Source: Dactylosporangium sp040605635 (GTDB lineage Bacteria > Actinomycetota > Actinomycetes > Mycobacteriales > Micromonosporaceae). Taken from it: a stretch of 64,000 bases of DNA. Where the stretch lies: the NCBI RefSeq assembly GCF_040605635.1, contig NZ_JBEXDG010000035.1:1-64000 (forward strand). The letters run 5' to 3'. Below, piece after piece: positions 1-7,456 of the stretch. The translations under genes were made by a program, and so were the position numbers. How positions within the stretch are numbered: position 1 is the first letter of the stretch; each line of letters begins with the position of its first letter. The notes below the pieces were generated by a model, which was not told where the DNA came from, did no database searches, and worked only from the letters and a program-made list of their open reading frames with translations.

Positions 1-320
1 AGGACCCTCGACAAGTCCTATCTTCCCAGCTCAGACGGCACCTGTTCCCATTCGACCCAGCATATGGGCAGCCCTTAACGAAAGACCCGGGCTAGTGGCA
101 CCGTGTCGCATTGACGGGCCGCACCGCACCCCGTCCGCACTCGGCTCGGCGAACGAGGCATTGCGCCGAGAGCGCCGACACCTTGGCAGCGACCCCGGCG
201 CGACTGATTGCGGATGTCGCGCAGGTACCTGTGAGGTCGCGCGGCTATGCTGTGGCAGCCGTCATCCGGGCAGGTCTCATACGACCACCGCTTGCTGCCG
301 TCGCCACCTGCAGGAGAGAC
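1..320. other. Leading stretch without a supported gene
   Basis: I see no convincing gene here. Short open frames exist on both strands but they are arginine-rich and lack ribosome binding sites. The stretch ends with the ribosome binding site (AGGAG near 312-316) of the next gene, so its right part probably holds that gene's promoter. Confidence 0.4.
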
Positions 321-1337
321 ATGACCTCGGTTCGTGCGCGTGCATGGGCGCTGTTCGACAGAATCGTCGCTACAGCCTCCGAGGACGGATACGCGACGCC
401 CTGGCACGCCCGACCGGACGCTCCGGCGCAATACATGCCGGACTACGGCACGCTCCGGCGCCTGCTGGGCGTGCCGCTGATGTTGTCGGCGAACAGTCAG
501 TCCGGTGTTCCAGCTCTTGCGCTGGACGTATGGGTGGCGTTCGAGCTCAGACGCTGCGGACTTGAAGCGGACGCAGTATGGCCCCGGGCGCAGGCCCCTC
601 GGGTGCTTCCTACGGAGATCCAGGCATTGTTGCGAGCCAGAGATCTGCCGGGCGCTCTCAGAACCGAGCTCGCAGCACACGTCGCCGCGGGCAGAGGCGT
701 AGGCAGCGCAAGCGCGAACATTCTTGGCAAGAACTATGTCAAGCAGGTCGACGTTGTCGTCAGCGCCTGGAACACCGGACCTGAACTGCTGATCTCCACG
801 AAACGGATGGACTCGTCATTCGGGAAGAACGCGGCAAATCGCGTGGAGGAGAGCTACGGCGACGCCAAGAATCTTCGGTTGCGCTATCCGCAAGCCGCAC
901 TCGGTTTCCTGTACGGGCTGCGGGCAACGGCGTTCACCCTCGAGCCGGAAAAGGCGGAGTGGCTCGTTGACCTACTGACAAAGCTCGGCCAGGAGGACGA
1001 CGCTTACCACGCCGTCGGTCTGATCGTTCCCGAGTGGGAGGCCGCACCGGATGCCGACTCCGCCGACGACGGCTCCGCGGACCCGCTGGTCGCCGCAGGT
1101 GTCCAGCGGGCACCGGTCGACGCCGGCGAGGCGGCGGACATGCGGGAAAATGACCTTGACACACAGCTTTCCAGCCTGCCTGCGGTACAACTGCGTTTCG
1201 ACCACGTGCCCCCAGAACTCGACCCGGCACGCTTCTTCGACGTCATGGTCCGTCGTGTACTGAAAAGCAGCCCGATCACGTTCCATGTCGAAGCCAGGCA
1301 GCGACTGAAAGCCGCATCGGCCGACGGCGAACGGTAG
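321..1337 (+). CDS. Restriction-associated protein with a possible nuclease core
   Basis: A 338-residue protein of unknown exact function. The ATG at 321 is chosen because AGGAG lies 5-9 bases upstream; a longer frame from 111 has no such site and an arginine-rich N-terminus. Around residues 144-161 the sequence runs Asp144, a short hydrophobic strand, Glu155 and then Lys161 in ELLISTK, which resembles the D...(D/E)xK metal site of PD-(D/E)XK nucleases, although the canonical acidic residue two before the Lys is Ser. It is followed by a basic-polar SFGKNAANRVEESYGD segment. It converges on the methylase gene with only 12 bp between the stops, so it probably belongs to the same defence island. 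It could be an accessory nuclease or a control/specificity factor. The nuclease call is inference. Confidence 0.55.
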   Translation: MTSVRARAWALFDRIVATASEDGYATPWHARPDAPAQYMPDYGTLRRLLGVPLMLSANSQSGVPALALDVWVAFELRRCGLEADAVWPRAQAPRVLPTEIQALLRARDLPGALRTELAAHVAAGRGVGSASANILGKNYVKQVDVVVSAWNTGPELLISTKRMDSSFGKNAANRVEESYGDAKNLRLRYPQAALGFLYGLRATAFTLEPEKAEWLVDLLTKLGQEDDAYHAVGLIVPEWEAAPDADSADDGSADPLVAAGVQRAPVDAGEAADMRENDLDTQLSSLPAVQLRFDHVPPELDPARFFDVMVRRVLKSSPITFHVEARQRLKAASADGER

Positions 1338-1349
1338 CGCCACGGATTT

Positions 1350-3071
1350 CTACTGCGGCATCGTGTCCATGCCGTAGGCGCTCAACGCTGCAGCCGTCGC
1401 GGCACCGCGGTCGCGGTCGGCGAACGCCTTCCTGAGCGCATCCTTGACGTCGTCGCCGATGTCTCCGGGTCGAGGTGCCCGAACCCGCCGAAGGTATTGG
1501 GCCTGGAACCGTAGGGTACGGCCACGCATTTTCACACAGTATGCGGCTACCTGTCGCTCAACGACTTCGGACAGCAGCAGCCCTCCCAGCACCTCCAGAT
1601 CCCAACCGTCGGACACCAGGTAGTAGAGGTTGTGGTGCGGGTAGTGGCCGCCGGGCTCCAGCACGGGACTGGCCCTGGCCTTGAGGTCTTCCAGAAGCAG
1701 TTTGGGCTTCTTGGTCACCGACATCGTGACCCGGTCGATCGTGCGATACCAACGTTGCTTGTTGTTCTTGGCGACCGCACGGCCACGAACTGCGGTCCCA
1801 TGACGGCGCAGATACTCCTCAAGCTTCGGCCATGCTTCGAGGTCGACCAGTCCGTCCTCGTCCCAAGGGTTGACGAGATAGTGTCCGGTCCACGCGAAGG
1901 TGCCCGACTTGATGTCGGCAGGCATGGCCAGTTGCAGCATCCGCTCCGGTTCCGCAGCTGTGGCGTCCTGGGTCACATACACCGCGTCCGCGCCGGTGGC
2001 CACTCCGATCCGGATCCGTGTGCCTGTCTCCTCGTCCTCCAGCACTGGGAGCCGGTCGCCGAGATCTTCCAACCATGCCAGTGTCGCAGGACTGCCATCA
2101 GGCCACGATTCGGTCGTGGTGTGCCAGTGCGGAAGGCGAGCAGCGACGGCAGAGCGTGTCGCGAACGGTGTCGCGTCGTTGCGTTTCGCCGCCCACTTCA
2201 TGAACTGGGCGGCGCCGTCCTCGTTGAAGTCGTCGCCCGCGTCGCCCGCGACAACCTCACCCTGGACGCCCCGTCGGATGATCGTCACCGCCGGATAGGC
2301 CGAGACGTCCTCCTCGAATGCGGCGACGCCGTGCATGATCAGACAGGTGTCGATGGCGAACTCGCCTGTGACGACCTTCTTGCGCAGCGCTCGGCCGTAT
2401 TGGTTGCGCATCCACCGATCGGCGCAGATGTACCCGAGTCGCCCATCGGGCGCCAGCAGGTCCAGAGCCCGCTCGAAGAAGCCGATGTACAGGTCTGCCC
2501 TGCCCGTCATGGTTGGGCACGCCTTGCGGTATGCCGTAAGCGTCTCGCCTGGAAGATCCTCGATACGCACGTAGGGTGGGTTGCCAACCACGACGTGGAC
2601 TGGACCGTCGGTCACGTCATCCAAGAGGAAGTCCGCGCGTCTGATCCATGTCGACGCGAGGTGCCGCGCGGCGGACTCCGGGCAGCCCTCGTCACGCAGG
2701 CGGGCGATGACGGCCTCCTGACAGGAGGCGACATGACGCGGCTGGACGTCGACAGCCACGATCGCGTTTCGCAGCGTCGACCATGGGTTCGTTTGACGAT
2801 GAATGGCGCGGGAGGCAAGCAGACGCTCGAGCGCGACCATGAGAAACGCGCCACCGCCGACGGCCGGGTCCAGAAGGGTCAGTGCGGCAAGATCTTTCTC
2901 GACGGTGTAGTCCGACAGGTCGAGGATCAGCTCCACCACCCAGCGACGCGTGAACACCTCGCCATGCTGCGGTAAAGCGCCTGCTTGAACCCCGGGTGCT
3001 ACGGCCGGGCCCTCCGTCGTGATCGCCACACGGCCACCGTAGTCCAATACGACGGCAACTCCCGGCAGCAT
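1350..3071 (-). CDS. Type II adenine-specific DNA methyltransferase (XhoI/PaeR7I type)
   Basis: A predicted N6-adenine methyltransferase of about 573 residues that should protect the host's own copies of the restriction site. Motif I (DPAVGGGAF, residues about 68-76) binds S-adenosylmethionine and NPPY (164-167) is the catalytic motif IV of N6-adenine enzymes. The stretch HGEVFTRRWVVELIL and the later CADRWMRNQYGR and VSAYPA segments match what I know of M.PaeR7I/M.XhoI. I place the start at the ATG at 3071, just before the conserved part; an upstream ATG at 3140 is possible but adds low-complexity sequence. The gene is divergent from the endonuclease gene across a 122-bp gap. By family the target would be CTCGAG, which is inferred and not shown by the sequence. 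Confidence 0.85.
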   Translation of the reverse strand: MLPGVAVVLDYGGRVAITTEGPAVAPGVQAGALPQHGEVFTRRWVVELILDLSDYTVEKDLAALTLLDPAVGGGAFLMVALERLLASRAIHRQTNPWSTLRNAIVAVDVQPRHVASCQEAVIARLRDEGCPESAARHLASTWIRRADFLLDDVTDGPVHVVVGNPPYVRIEDLPGETLTAYRKACPTMTGRADLYIGFFERALDLLAPDGRLGYICADRWMRNQYGRALRKKVVTGEFAIDTCLIMHGVAAFEEDVSAYPAVTIIRRGVQGEVVAGDAGDDFNEDGAAQFMKWAAKRNDATPFATRSAVAARLPHWHTTTESWPDGSPATLAWLEDLGDRLPVLEDEETGTRIRIGVATGADAVYVTQDATAAEPERMLQLAMPADIKSGTFAWTGHYLVNPWDEDGLVDLEAWPKLEEYLRRHGTAVRGRAVAKNNKQRWYRTIDRVTMSVTKKPKLLLEDLKARASPVLEPGGHYPHHNLYYLVSDGWDLEVLGGLLLSEVVERQVAAYCVKMRGRTLRFQAQYLRRVRAPRPGDIGDDVKDALRKAFADRDRGAATAAALSAYGMDTMPQ

Positions 3072-3193
3072 GCGGTCTGCGTCACCGAACCGGCGCGGTA
3101 AGCGACGAGGCGAGACTGTCTGGCGGCCGGACGACTGCATGGGCTTGTGGCGGCACAGTAAAGTGCCGGGATGCTTAGCCGCTGGGCAGGACC
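3072..3193. promoter_or_regulatory. Divergent promoter region of the restriction-modification pair
   Basis: This 122-bp gap separates the divergent methylase and endonuclease starts, so it must carry both promoters. I do not see a palindromic C-box or a separate controller gene, so any timing control between methylase and endonuclease is not evident. If the alternative methylase start at 3140 is used the gap is only 53 bp. Confidence 0.4.
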
Positions 3194-4108
3194 GTGACTC
3201 CCGAGCAGCACAAGGCAATCGAGACGGCCTTGAAGGACTACTGGGCCAGCAGGCGCGCCGCCAAGGAGAAGCAGCAGCAGGACGGCTTGATCGACGACAC
3301 GGGGGAGCGCTCCACCGCAACCTCCGGAGTTCACCTGGACAGCCTTGCCGCCCATCTCGCACAGGTCTGCATCACTGCCGGCGCACCCGCGGACCAGGTG
3401 TTCTACAGAACGCCGCAGGGCGCGCGAGCGGCCGGTCGCCCCCGCAGGCGACTGTCCGGCAGAACAGCGATCACTTTTCCTGGTTACTTCCGGCCGACCA
3501 AAGAGTGGGACCTGGTCGTCTACCACAGAGAGCGGCCGATCGTTGCTGTCGAGCTGAAGAGCCAGAATGGCCCCTCCTACAGCAACAATGCAAACAATCG
3601 GGTCGAGGAGGCGATCGGCAGCGCCGTCGACCTGAAGCGGGCCTGCGATGCACTCCTCATCCCGGGGCGTCCATGGCTTGGCTACGTGTATGTCATCGAA
3701 GATGATTTGACCTCCCGGCGGCGCGGCGGGTCGACCGAGAGTTCGATGTACCCGCGGGACTCTGTGTACGAGCACTGGTCCTACGTCGACCGGGTCCGGC
3801 TTTTGTGCACAAGACTGGTCGCGGACGGCTACTACGGTGCTGCGTGGGCAGTCGCGACAAGCCGGCCCGACTGCCCCGGCACTCCCGAGAAGCCGACCAG
3901 GTGTCCGCAGCTGAAATCGAAATACCGAGACGACCCCCTCCCCATAGAGGGTCTTTCGGCACCGGACCATGCACACGAATTCGCCTGGTACGAGCTCGAC
4001 ACCACCAACCTCGGACACGCCAATTTCGCGGCAGCATTGGCAGAACAGGTCGGAGCCTTCTACTCCCCCGGCGACACGGTGATTGTGTCCGAACCCAAGT
4101 TGTTCTGA
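3194..4108 (+). CDS. Type II restriction endonuclease, XhoI/PaeR7I family
   Basis: A 304-residue endonuclease. The catalytic PD-(D/E)XK core is visible as EWDLVVY with Asp106, followed by VAVELKSQ with Glu120-x-Lys122. The following NNANNRVEEAIGSAVDLKRA segment is typical of the XhoI/PaeR7I family, where it contributes to the fold and dimer contacts. Family members cut CTCGAG. Start is GTG with a weak AGGA nearby; R.PaeR7I is about 250 residues, so this protein is somewhat longer, mainly in the C-terminal half. It pairs with the divergent methylase at 1350-3071 to make a complete type II system. Codon third positions are visibly less G/C-extreme than in the flanking housekeeping-like genes, consistent with transfer. 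Confidence 0.85.
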   Translation: MTPEQHKAIETALKDYWASRRAAKEKQQQDGLIDDTGERSTATSGVHLDSLAAHLAQVCITAGAPADQVFYRTPQGARAAGRPRRRLSGRTAITFPGYFRPTKEWDLVVYHRERPIVAVELKSQNGPSYSNNANNRVEEAIGSAVDLKRACDALLIPGRPWLGYVYVIEDDLTSRRRGGSTESSMYPRDSVYEHWSYVDRVRLLCTRLVADGYYGAAWAVATSRPDCPGTPEKPTRCPQLKSKYRDDPLPIEGLSAPDHAHEFAWYELDTTNLGHANFAAALAEQVGAFYSPGDTVIVSEPKLF

Positions 4109-4153
4109 CACACCTCGCACCTACGGCAGGTCGTGGGCCTGAGACACTGGGCC

Positions 4154-4882
4154 ATGACGACATTCGGCCCTTCCGACGACCTACGGGACGCCCGCTTCAC
4201 CGACGCGGACCTACGAGGTGCCCGCTTCACTGGTTCGGATCTGTCCGGCGCGATGCTGCGCGGCGTCGAGCTGCAACGGGTGGAGCTCGACTCGCCGTGG
4301 CTGTTCGAGGGCGGCAACGTCCTGCTCGTCAACGGCGTCGACGTGCTGCCGTTCGTCGAGGCCGAGCTCAACCGCCGATTCCCCGGCCGCGCCGAACGGC
4401 AGGCGGGCGATCCGGACGGGCTGCGGGCGGCCTGGGCGGCCGTCGGGTCGACGTGGGCGGCGACCGTCGAGCGGGTCGCGGCAATGCCCGACGGCACGGT
4501 CGACCGGCCGGTGGACGGCGAGTGGTCGTTCGCGCAGACGCTGCGGCACCTGGTCCTCGCCACGGACCTGTGGCTCGGCAAGGCGGTCCTGGACCTCGAC
4601 GAGCCCATGCATCCGATCGGCCTGCTGTATTCGGGCGCCGAGTTTTCCCTCCCGCCCGTCACACCGTCCTACGCCGAGGTCCTGGAGGTCCGGGCCGGCC
4701 GCATGGCGATGGTCGGCGAGTTCCTCGCCACCGTCACGCCCGAGGTGCTCGCCGAGCCGCGCCGCAACCCGCACGCGCCCGAGCGCGAGGAGACGGTGCT
4801 GCACTGCCTGCACGTGATCCTCGAGGAGGAGTGGGAGCACCACCGGTACGCCGTCCGTGACCTGGACGCCGTCACTTCTTGA
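4154..4882 (+). CDS. DinB-superfamily protein with N-terminal pentapeptide repeats
   Basis: A 242-residue cytoplasmic protein. Residues about 8-40 show pentapeptide-type repeats (DARFTDADLRGARFTGSDL), and the rest is a DinB-like four-helix bundle with the conserved DGEWSFAQTLRHLVLATDLWL helix and a C-terminal EEEWEHHRYAVRDL helix. The histidines in these helices are candidates for the metal triad of the DinB/YfiT fold, which includes mycothiol-dependent transferases. No substrate can be assigned. The ATG at 4154 is preferred over the upstream one at 4133 because the family usually begins close to the pentapeptide part. Its stop codon lies inside the first operator palindrome of the next gene. 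Confidence 0.75.
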   Translation: MTTFGPSDDLRDARFTDADLRGARFTGSDLSGAMLRGVELQRVELDSPWLFEGGNVLLVNGVDVLPFVEAELNRRFPGRAERQAGDPDGLRAAWAAVGSTWAATVERVAAMPDGTVDRPVDGEWSFAQTLRHLVLATDLWLGKAVLDLDEPMHPIGLLYSGAEFSLPPVTPSYAEVLEVRAGRMAMVGEFLATVTPEVLAEPRRNPHAPEREETVLHCLHVILEEEWEHHRYAVRDLDAVTS

Positions 4883-4927
4883 GCAGTTGCTCAAAACATG
4901 GCAGACTCCAGTTGAGCGATCGCTCAA
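4879..4927 (+). promoter_or_regulatory. Two perfect 16-bp operator palindromes around a promoter
   Basis: TTGAGCAGTTGCTCAA (4879-4894) and TTGAGCGATCGCTCAA (4912-4927) are perfect palindromes sharing arms TTGAGC/GCTCAA, with centres 33 bp apart, about three helical turns. The arm TTGAGC at 4879 can serve as a -35 box, and CAGACT at 4902-4907 sits 17 bp downstream as a -10 box. The promoter for the DUF2071 gene would therefore be embedded in the sites. Arms of this kind are typical of TetR-family repressors. No TetR gene lies in the window. Confidence 0.75.
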
Positions 4928-4941
4928 CACCTGGAGGCGTC

Positions 4942-5688
4942 ATGCTGCAACCACCTCCCCTGACCGGCGTCGTCGAGCGGCGCCTGCTGGTCAACTACCG
5001 GACCGACCCGGACACCACCGCCCGGCTGCTGCCGGCGCCGCTGCGGCCCCGGCTGGTCAACGGCTGGGCGGTGGCGGGCATCTGCCTGATCCGCCTCGGG
5101 CGGCTGCGGCCCCGGCACATGCCGGCGGTGGTGGGGCTGCGCAGCGAGAACGCCGCGCACCGCATCGCCGTGGAGTGGGACACCGGCGCCGGGACCCGGA
5201 GCGGGGTCTACATCCCCCGCCGGGACACGGGCTCCCTCGCCAACGCGGCGCTCGGCGGGCGGCTCTTCCCCGGCGAGCACCACCGCGCCCGGTTCGACAC
5301 CCAGGAGACGGCGTCAGACCTGCGGGTGGCGTTCGCCAGCACCGACGCGACGGCCCACGCGGACGTGCGGGTCAGGGCGGCAGCGGGCTGGACGGGCGGC
5401 GAGCTGTTCGCGGACCTCGGCGAAGCGTCCGAGTTCTTCCGCCAGGACACCGACGGCTACTCCGCCACCGGCGACGCACGCCGCCTGGAGGGGCTGCGGC
5501 TGGGGACCGACGCGTGGAGCGTCGAGCCGGTCGAGGTGCTCGATGCGGCGTCGAGTTTCTTCGACGACCGGGCCCGCTTCCCGGCCGGCACGGCGACGCT
5601 GGACTGCGCGCTGCTCATGCGGGACGTGCCGGTCGTATGGGACCCGCTGCCCTCGATGCGGGTGGCGGCAATGCGGGTGGCGGCGTGA
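4942..5688 (+). CDS. DUF2071 family protein
   Basis: A 248-residue protein of the DUF2071 (YqjF-like, acetoacetate-decarboxylase-like beta fold) family. I see no signal peptide. The N-terminal segment ERRLLVNYRTDPDTTARLLPAPLRPRLVNGWAVAG, described here only by its key residues R, Y and P-x-x-L-P, is the family hallmark. The ATG at 4942 has GGAGG at 4933-4937. The function of the family is unknown; an enzyme acting on small hydrophobic acids has been suggested from the fold only. It is directly downstream of the two TTGAGC-type operators and overlaps the following epimerase gene by GTGA, so the two are translated together and probably controlled by the same repressor. Confidence 0.75.
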   Translation: MLQPPPLTGVVERRLLVNYRTDPDTTARLLPAPLRPRLVNGWAVAGICLIRLGRLRPRHMPAVVGLRSENAAHRIAVEWDTGAGTRSGVYIPRRDTGSLANAALGGRLFPGEHHRARFDTQETASDLRVAFASTDATAHADVRVRAAAGWTGGELFADLGEASEFFRQDTDGYSATGDARRLEGLRLGTDAWSVEPVEVLDAASSFFDDRARFPAGTATLDCALLMRDVPVVWDPLPSMRVAAMRVAA

Positions 5689-6599
5689 AGGTCGTCGTCG
5701 CGGGCGGGTCCGGCGGGCTCGGGCGGGCCGTCTCGCGGGACCTGACCGGCCGCGGACACGAGGTCGTCGTGCTGAGCCGGTCGCCGGCCGCGCCCGGCTC
5801 CGGCCGGTGGGTGCGCTGGGACGGCGGGACCGTGGGCGACTGGGCCGGTGAGCTCGCCGGCGCCGCGCTCGTCAACCTGTGCGGTGCCCTGGTCGACCGG
5901 CCGCCGACCCCGGCGAACGTCGCGCTGCTGACCAGGTCCCGCGTCGACCCGACCCGGGCGCTCGTCCGCGCCGCCGCCCTTGTCGAGGTGCCGGTGTGGA
6001 TACAGATGAGCACCCTCGCCATCTACGGCGACGCCGGCGACGCGGTCCTCGACGAGGCCGCGCCCGTGGCCGCCGGGCCGCCGCAGATGGCCGGGGTCGC
6101 GACCGCCTGGGAGGAGGCGGCGGCGGACGCGCCCGCGGGCCGCCGGGTCGTCCTGCGCACGGGGATCGTCCTGGAGTCCGGCACCCCGGCGATGCGGCGC
6201 CTGACGGGCCTCGCGCGCTGGGGGCTGGGCGGCAGGGTCGGCGACGGACGGCAGTGGGTCAGCTGGCTGCACGTCACCGACATGCTCGCGATCGTGCGCC
6301 GCTGCCTCGACGACGGTGCGCTGGGCGGTGTCGTCCACGCGACGTCGCCGCGGCCGGTGCGCAACGCCGAGCTCATGGCCACGCTCCGGCGGGCACTGCA
6401 CCGCCCGCCCGCGCCGCCGACGCCCGCGCCGCTGGTCCGGCTCGGCGCCCGCGTGCTGCGCACCGATCCGGCCCTGGCACTCACCGGCCGTCGCTGCGTC
6501 CCGGCCCGGCTGCTGCGGTCAGGCTTCGAATTCGCCCACCCCGAGCTCGGCGGCGCGGTGGCCGACCTGCTCACCACGCGCCCGGCCACTCGCGGCTGA
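5685..6599 (+). CDS. TIGR01777-type NAD(P)-dependent epimerase
   Basis: A 304-residue short-chain dehydrogenase/reductase-like protein of the YfcH/SulA (TIGR01777) group. The N-terminal VVAGGSGGLGRAV is a GxxGxxG nucleotide-binding loop. QMSTLAIYGDAGD provides the usual S-T-x-x-x-Y-G segment, and RTGIVL and QWVSWLHVTDM are typical of the family. The substrate is unknown. The GTG at 5685 overlaps the stop of the DUF2071 gene by four bases. The C-terminal VPARLLRSGFEFAHPEL also matches the family end, so the protein is complete. Confidence 0.85.
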   Translation: MKVVVAGGSGGLGRAVSRDLTGRGHEVVVLSRSPAAPGSGRWVRWDGGTVGDWAGELAGAALVNLCGALVDRPPTPANVALLTRSRVDPTRALVRAAALVEVPVWIQMSTLAIYGDAGDAVLDEAAPVAAGPPQMAGVATAWEEAAADAPAGRRVVLRTGIVLESGTPAMRRLTGLARWGLGGRVGDGRQWVSWLHVTDMLAIVRRCLDDGALGGVVHATSPRPVRNAELMATLRRALHRPPAPPTPAPLVRLGARVLRTDPALALTGRRCVPARLLRSGFEFAHPELGGAVADLLTTRPATRG

Positions 6600-6640
6600 G
6601 CGCCCGGAGCCCTCGTGGTCGGCCGTGGCGGGCACGGTCG

Positions 6641-7456
6641 TCAGTACACGGTGAGTCCGGCAGCGGTGAAGGTGTCGCGGACCCGGGTCAGGAGAGCGCC
6701 GTCAGGGGGCGGGGTGTCGCGGAGCGCGAACGAGACGCCGAGCCTGTCGTACTTGGCGGCGCCGAGCCGGTGGAACGGCAGGACGTCGACGCGTTCCACA
6801 TTGCCCAGCCCCGCGGCGAACCCGGCGACGCCGTCCACGTCGGCCGGGTCGTCGGTGAGTCCGGGGACGAGCACATATCTGAGCCAGACCCTGGTGCCGC
6901 GGACGGCGAGGCGCCGCGCGAAGTCCAGGGTCGGCCCGATGGGACCACCGGTGAGGCGACGGTAGTGGGCCGGGTCCCACGACTTGATGTCCAGCAGGAC
7001 GAGGTCGGTGACGGCGAGCAGGTCGTCGCCGGCCCGCGCGCCGAGCGCGCCGGAGGTGTCCAGGGCGGTGTGCAGGCCGAGCTCCTTCGCCCCGGTGAAG
7101 AGCGCACGGGTGAACGCGGGCTGCAGCAACGGCTCACCGCCGCTGACGGTCATGCCGCCGCCGGTGGTCAGGACGAACGCGACGAACCGTTCGACCTGTC
7201 CCATGACCGTGCCGGCGGTGGTCGCGGTGCCGTCGCGCATGCGCCAGGTGTCGGGGTTCTGGCAGTACAGGCACCGCAGCGGGCACCCGGCGAGGAACGC
7301 CACGAAACGGGTGCCCGGCCCGTCGACGCCGGTGGAGACGTCCCATGAGTGCAGCCGGCCCGGGACCGGACGCCACCAGCCGGGGGGAGCGGTGGCGGCG
7401 TCCGGCCGGGTCGTCCCGTCCCGGGGGGCAGAGGACGGGGCGGTCACATGGTTCAT
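6641..7456 (-). CDS. pflA: Pyruvate formate-lyase activating enzyme
   Basis: A 271-residue radical-SAM enzyme that installs the glycyl radical on PFL. Cys58-x3-Cys62-x2-Cys65 (GCPLRCLYCQNPDTW) ligates the 4Fe-4S cluster. MTVSGGEPLLQ binds SAM, and LDIKSWDPAHYRRLTGG and LPFHRLG are typical of PFL activases. The N-terminal 30 residues are low-complexity. Its ATG overlaps the pflB stop (ATGA, 7453-7456), so both are made from one transcript in the order pflB-pflA. The enzyme is oxygen-sensitive, which fits the other microaerobic genes here. Confidence 0.93.
   Translation of the reverse strand: MNHVTAPSSAPRDGTTRPDAATAPPGWWRPVPGRLHSWDVSTGVDGPGTRFVAFLAGCPLRCLYCQNPDTWRMRDGTATTAGTVMGQVERFVAFVLTTGGGMTVSGGEPLLQPAFTRALFTGAKELGLHTALDTSGALGARAGDDLLAVTDLVLLDIKSWDPAHYRRLTGGPIGPTLDFARRLAVRGTRVWLRYVLVPGLTDDPADVDGVAGFAAGLGNVERVDVLPFHRLGAAKYDRLGVSFALRDTPPPDGALLTRVRDTFTAAGLTVY

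Noticed and set aside
4857..5684. In-frame upstream extension of the epimerase gene
   Set aside because: It reads through the DUF2071 gene in another frame with low-complexity sequence; the GTG at 5685 begins exactly at the Rossmann strand.
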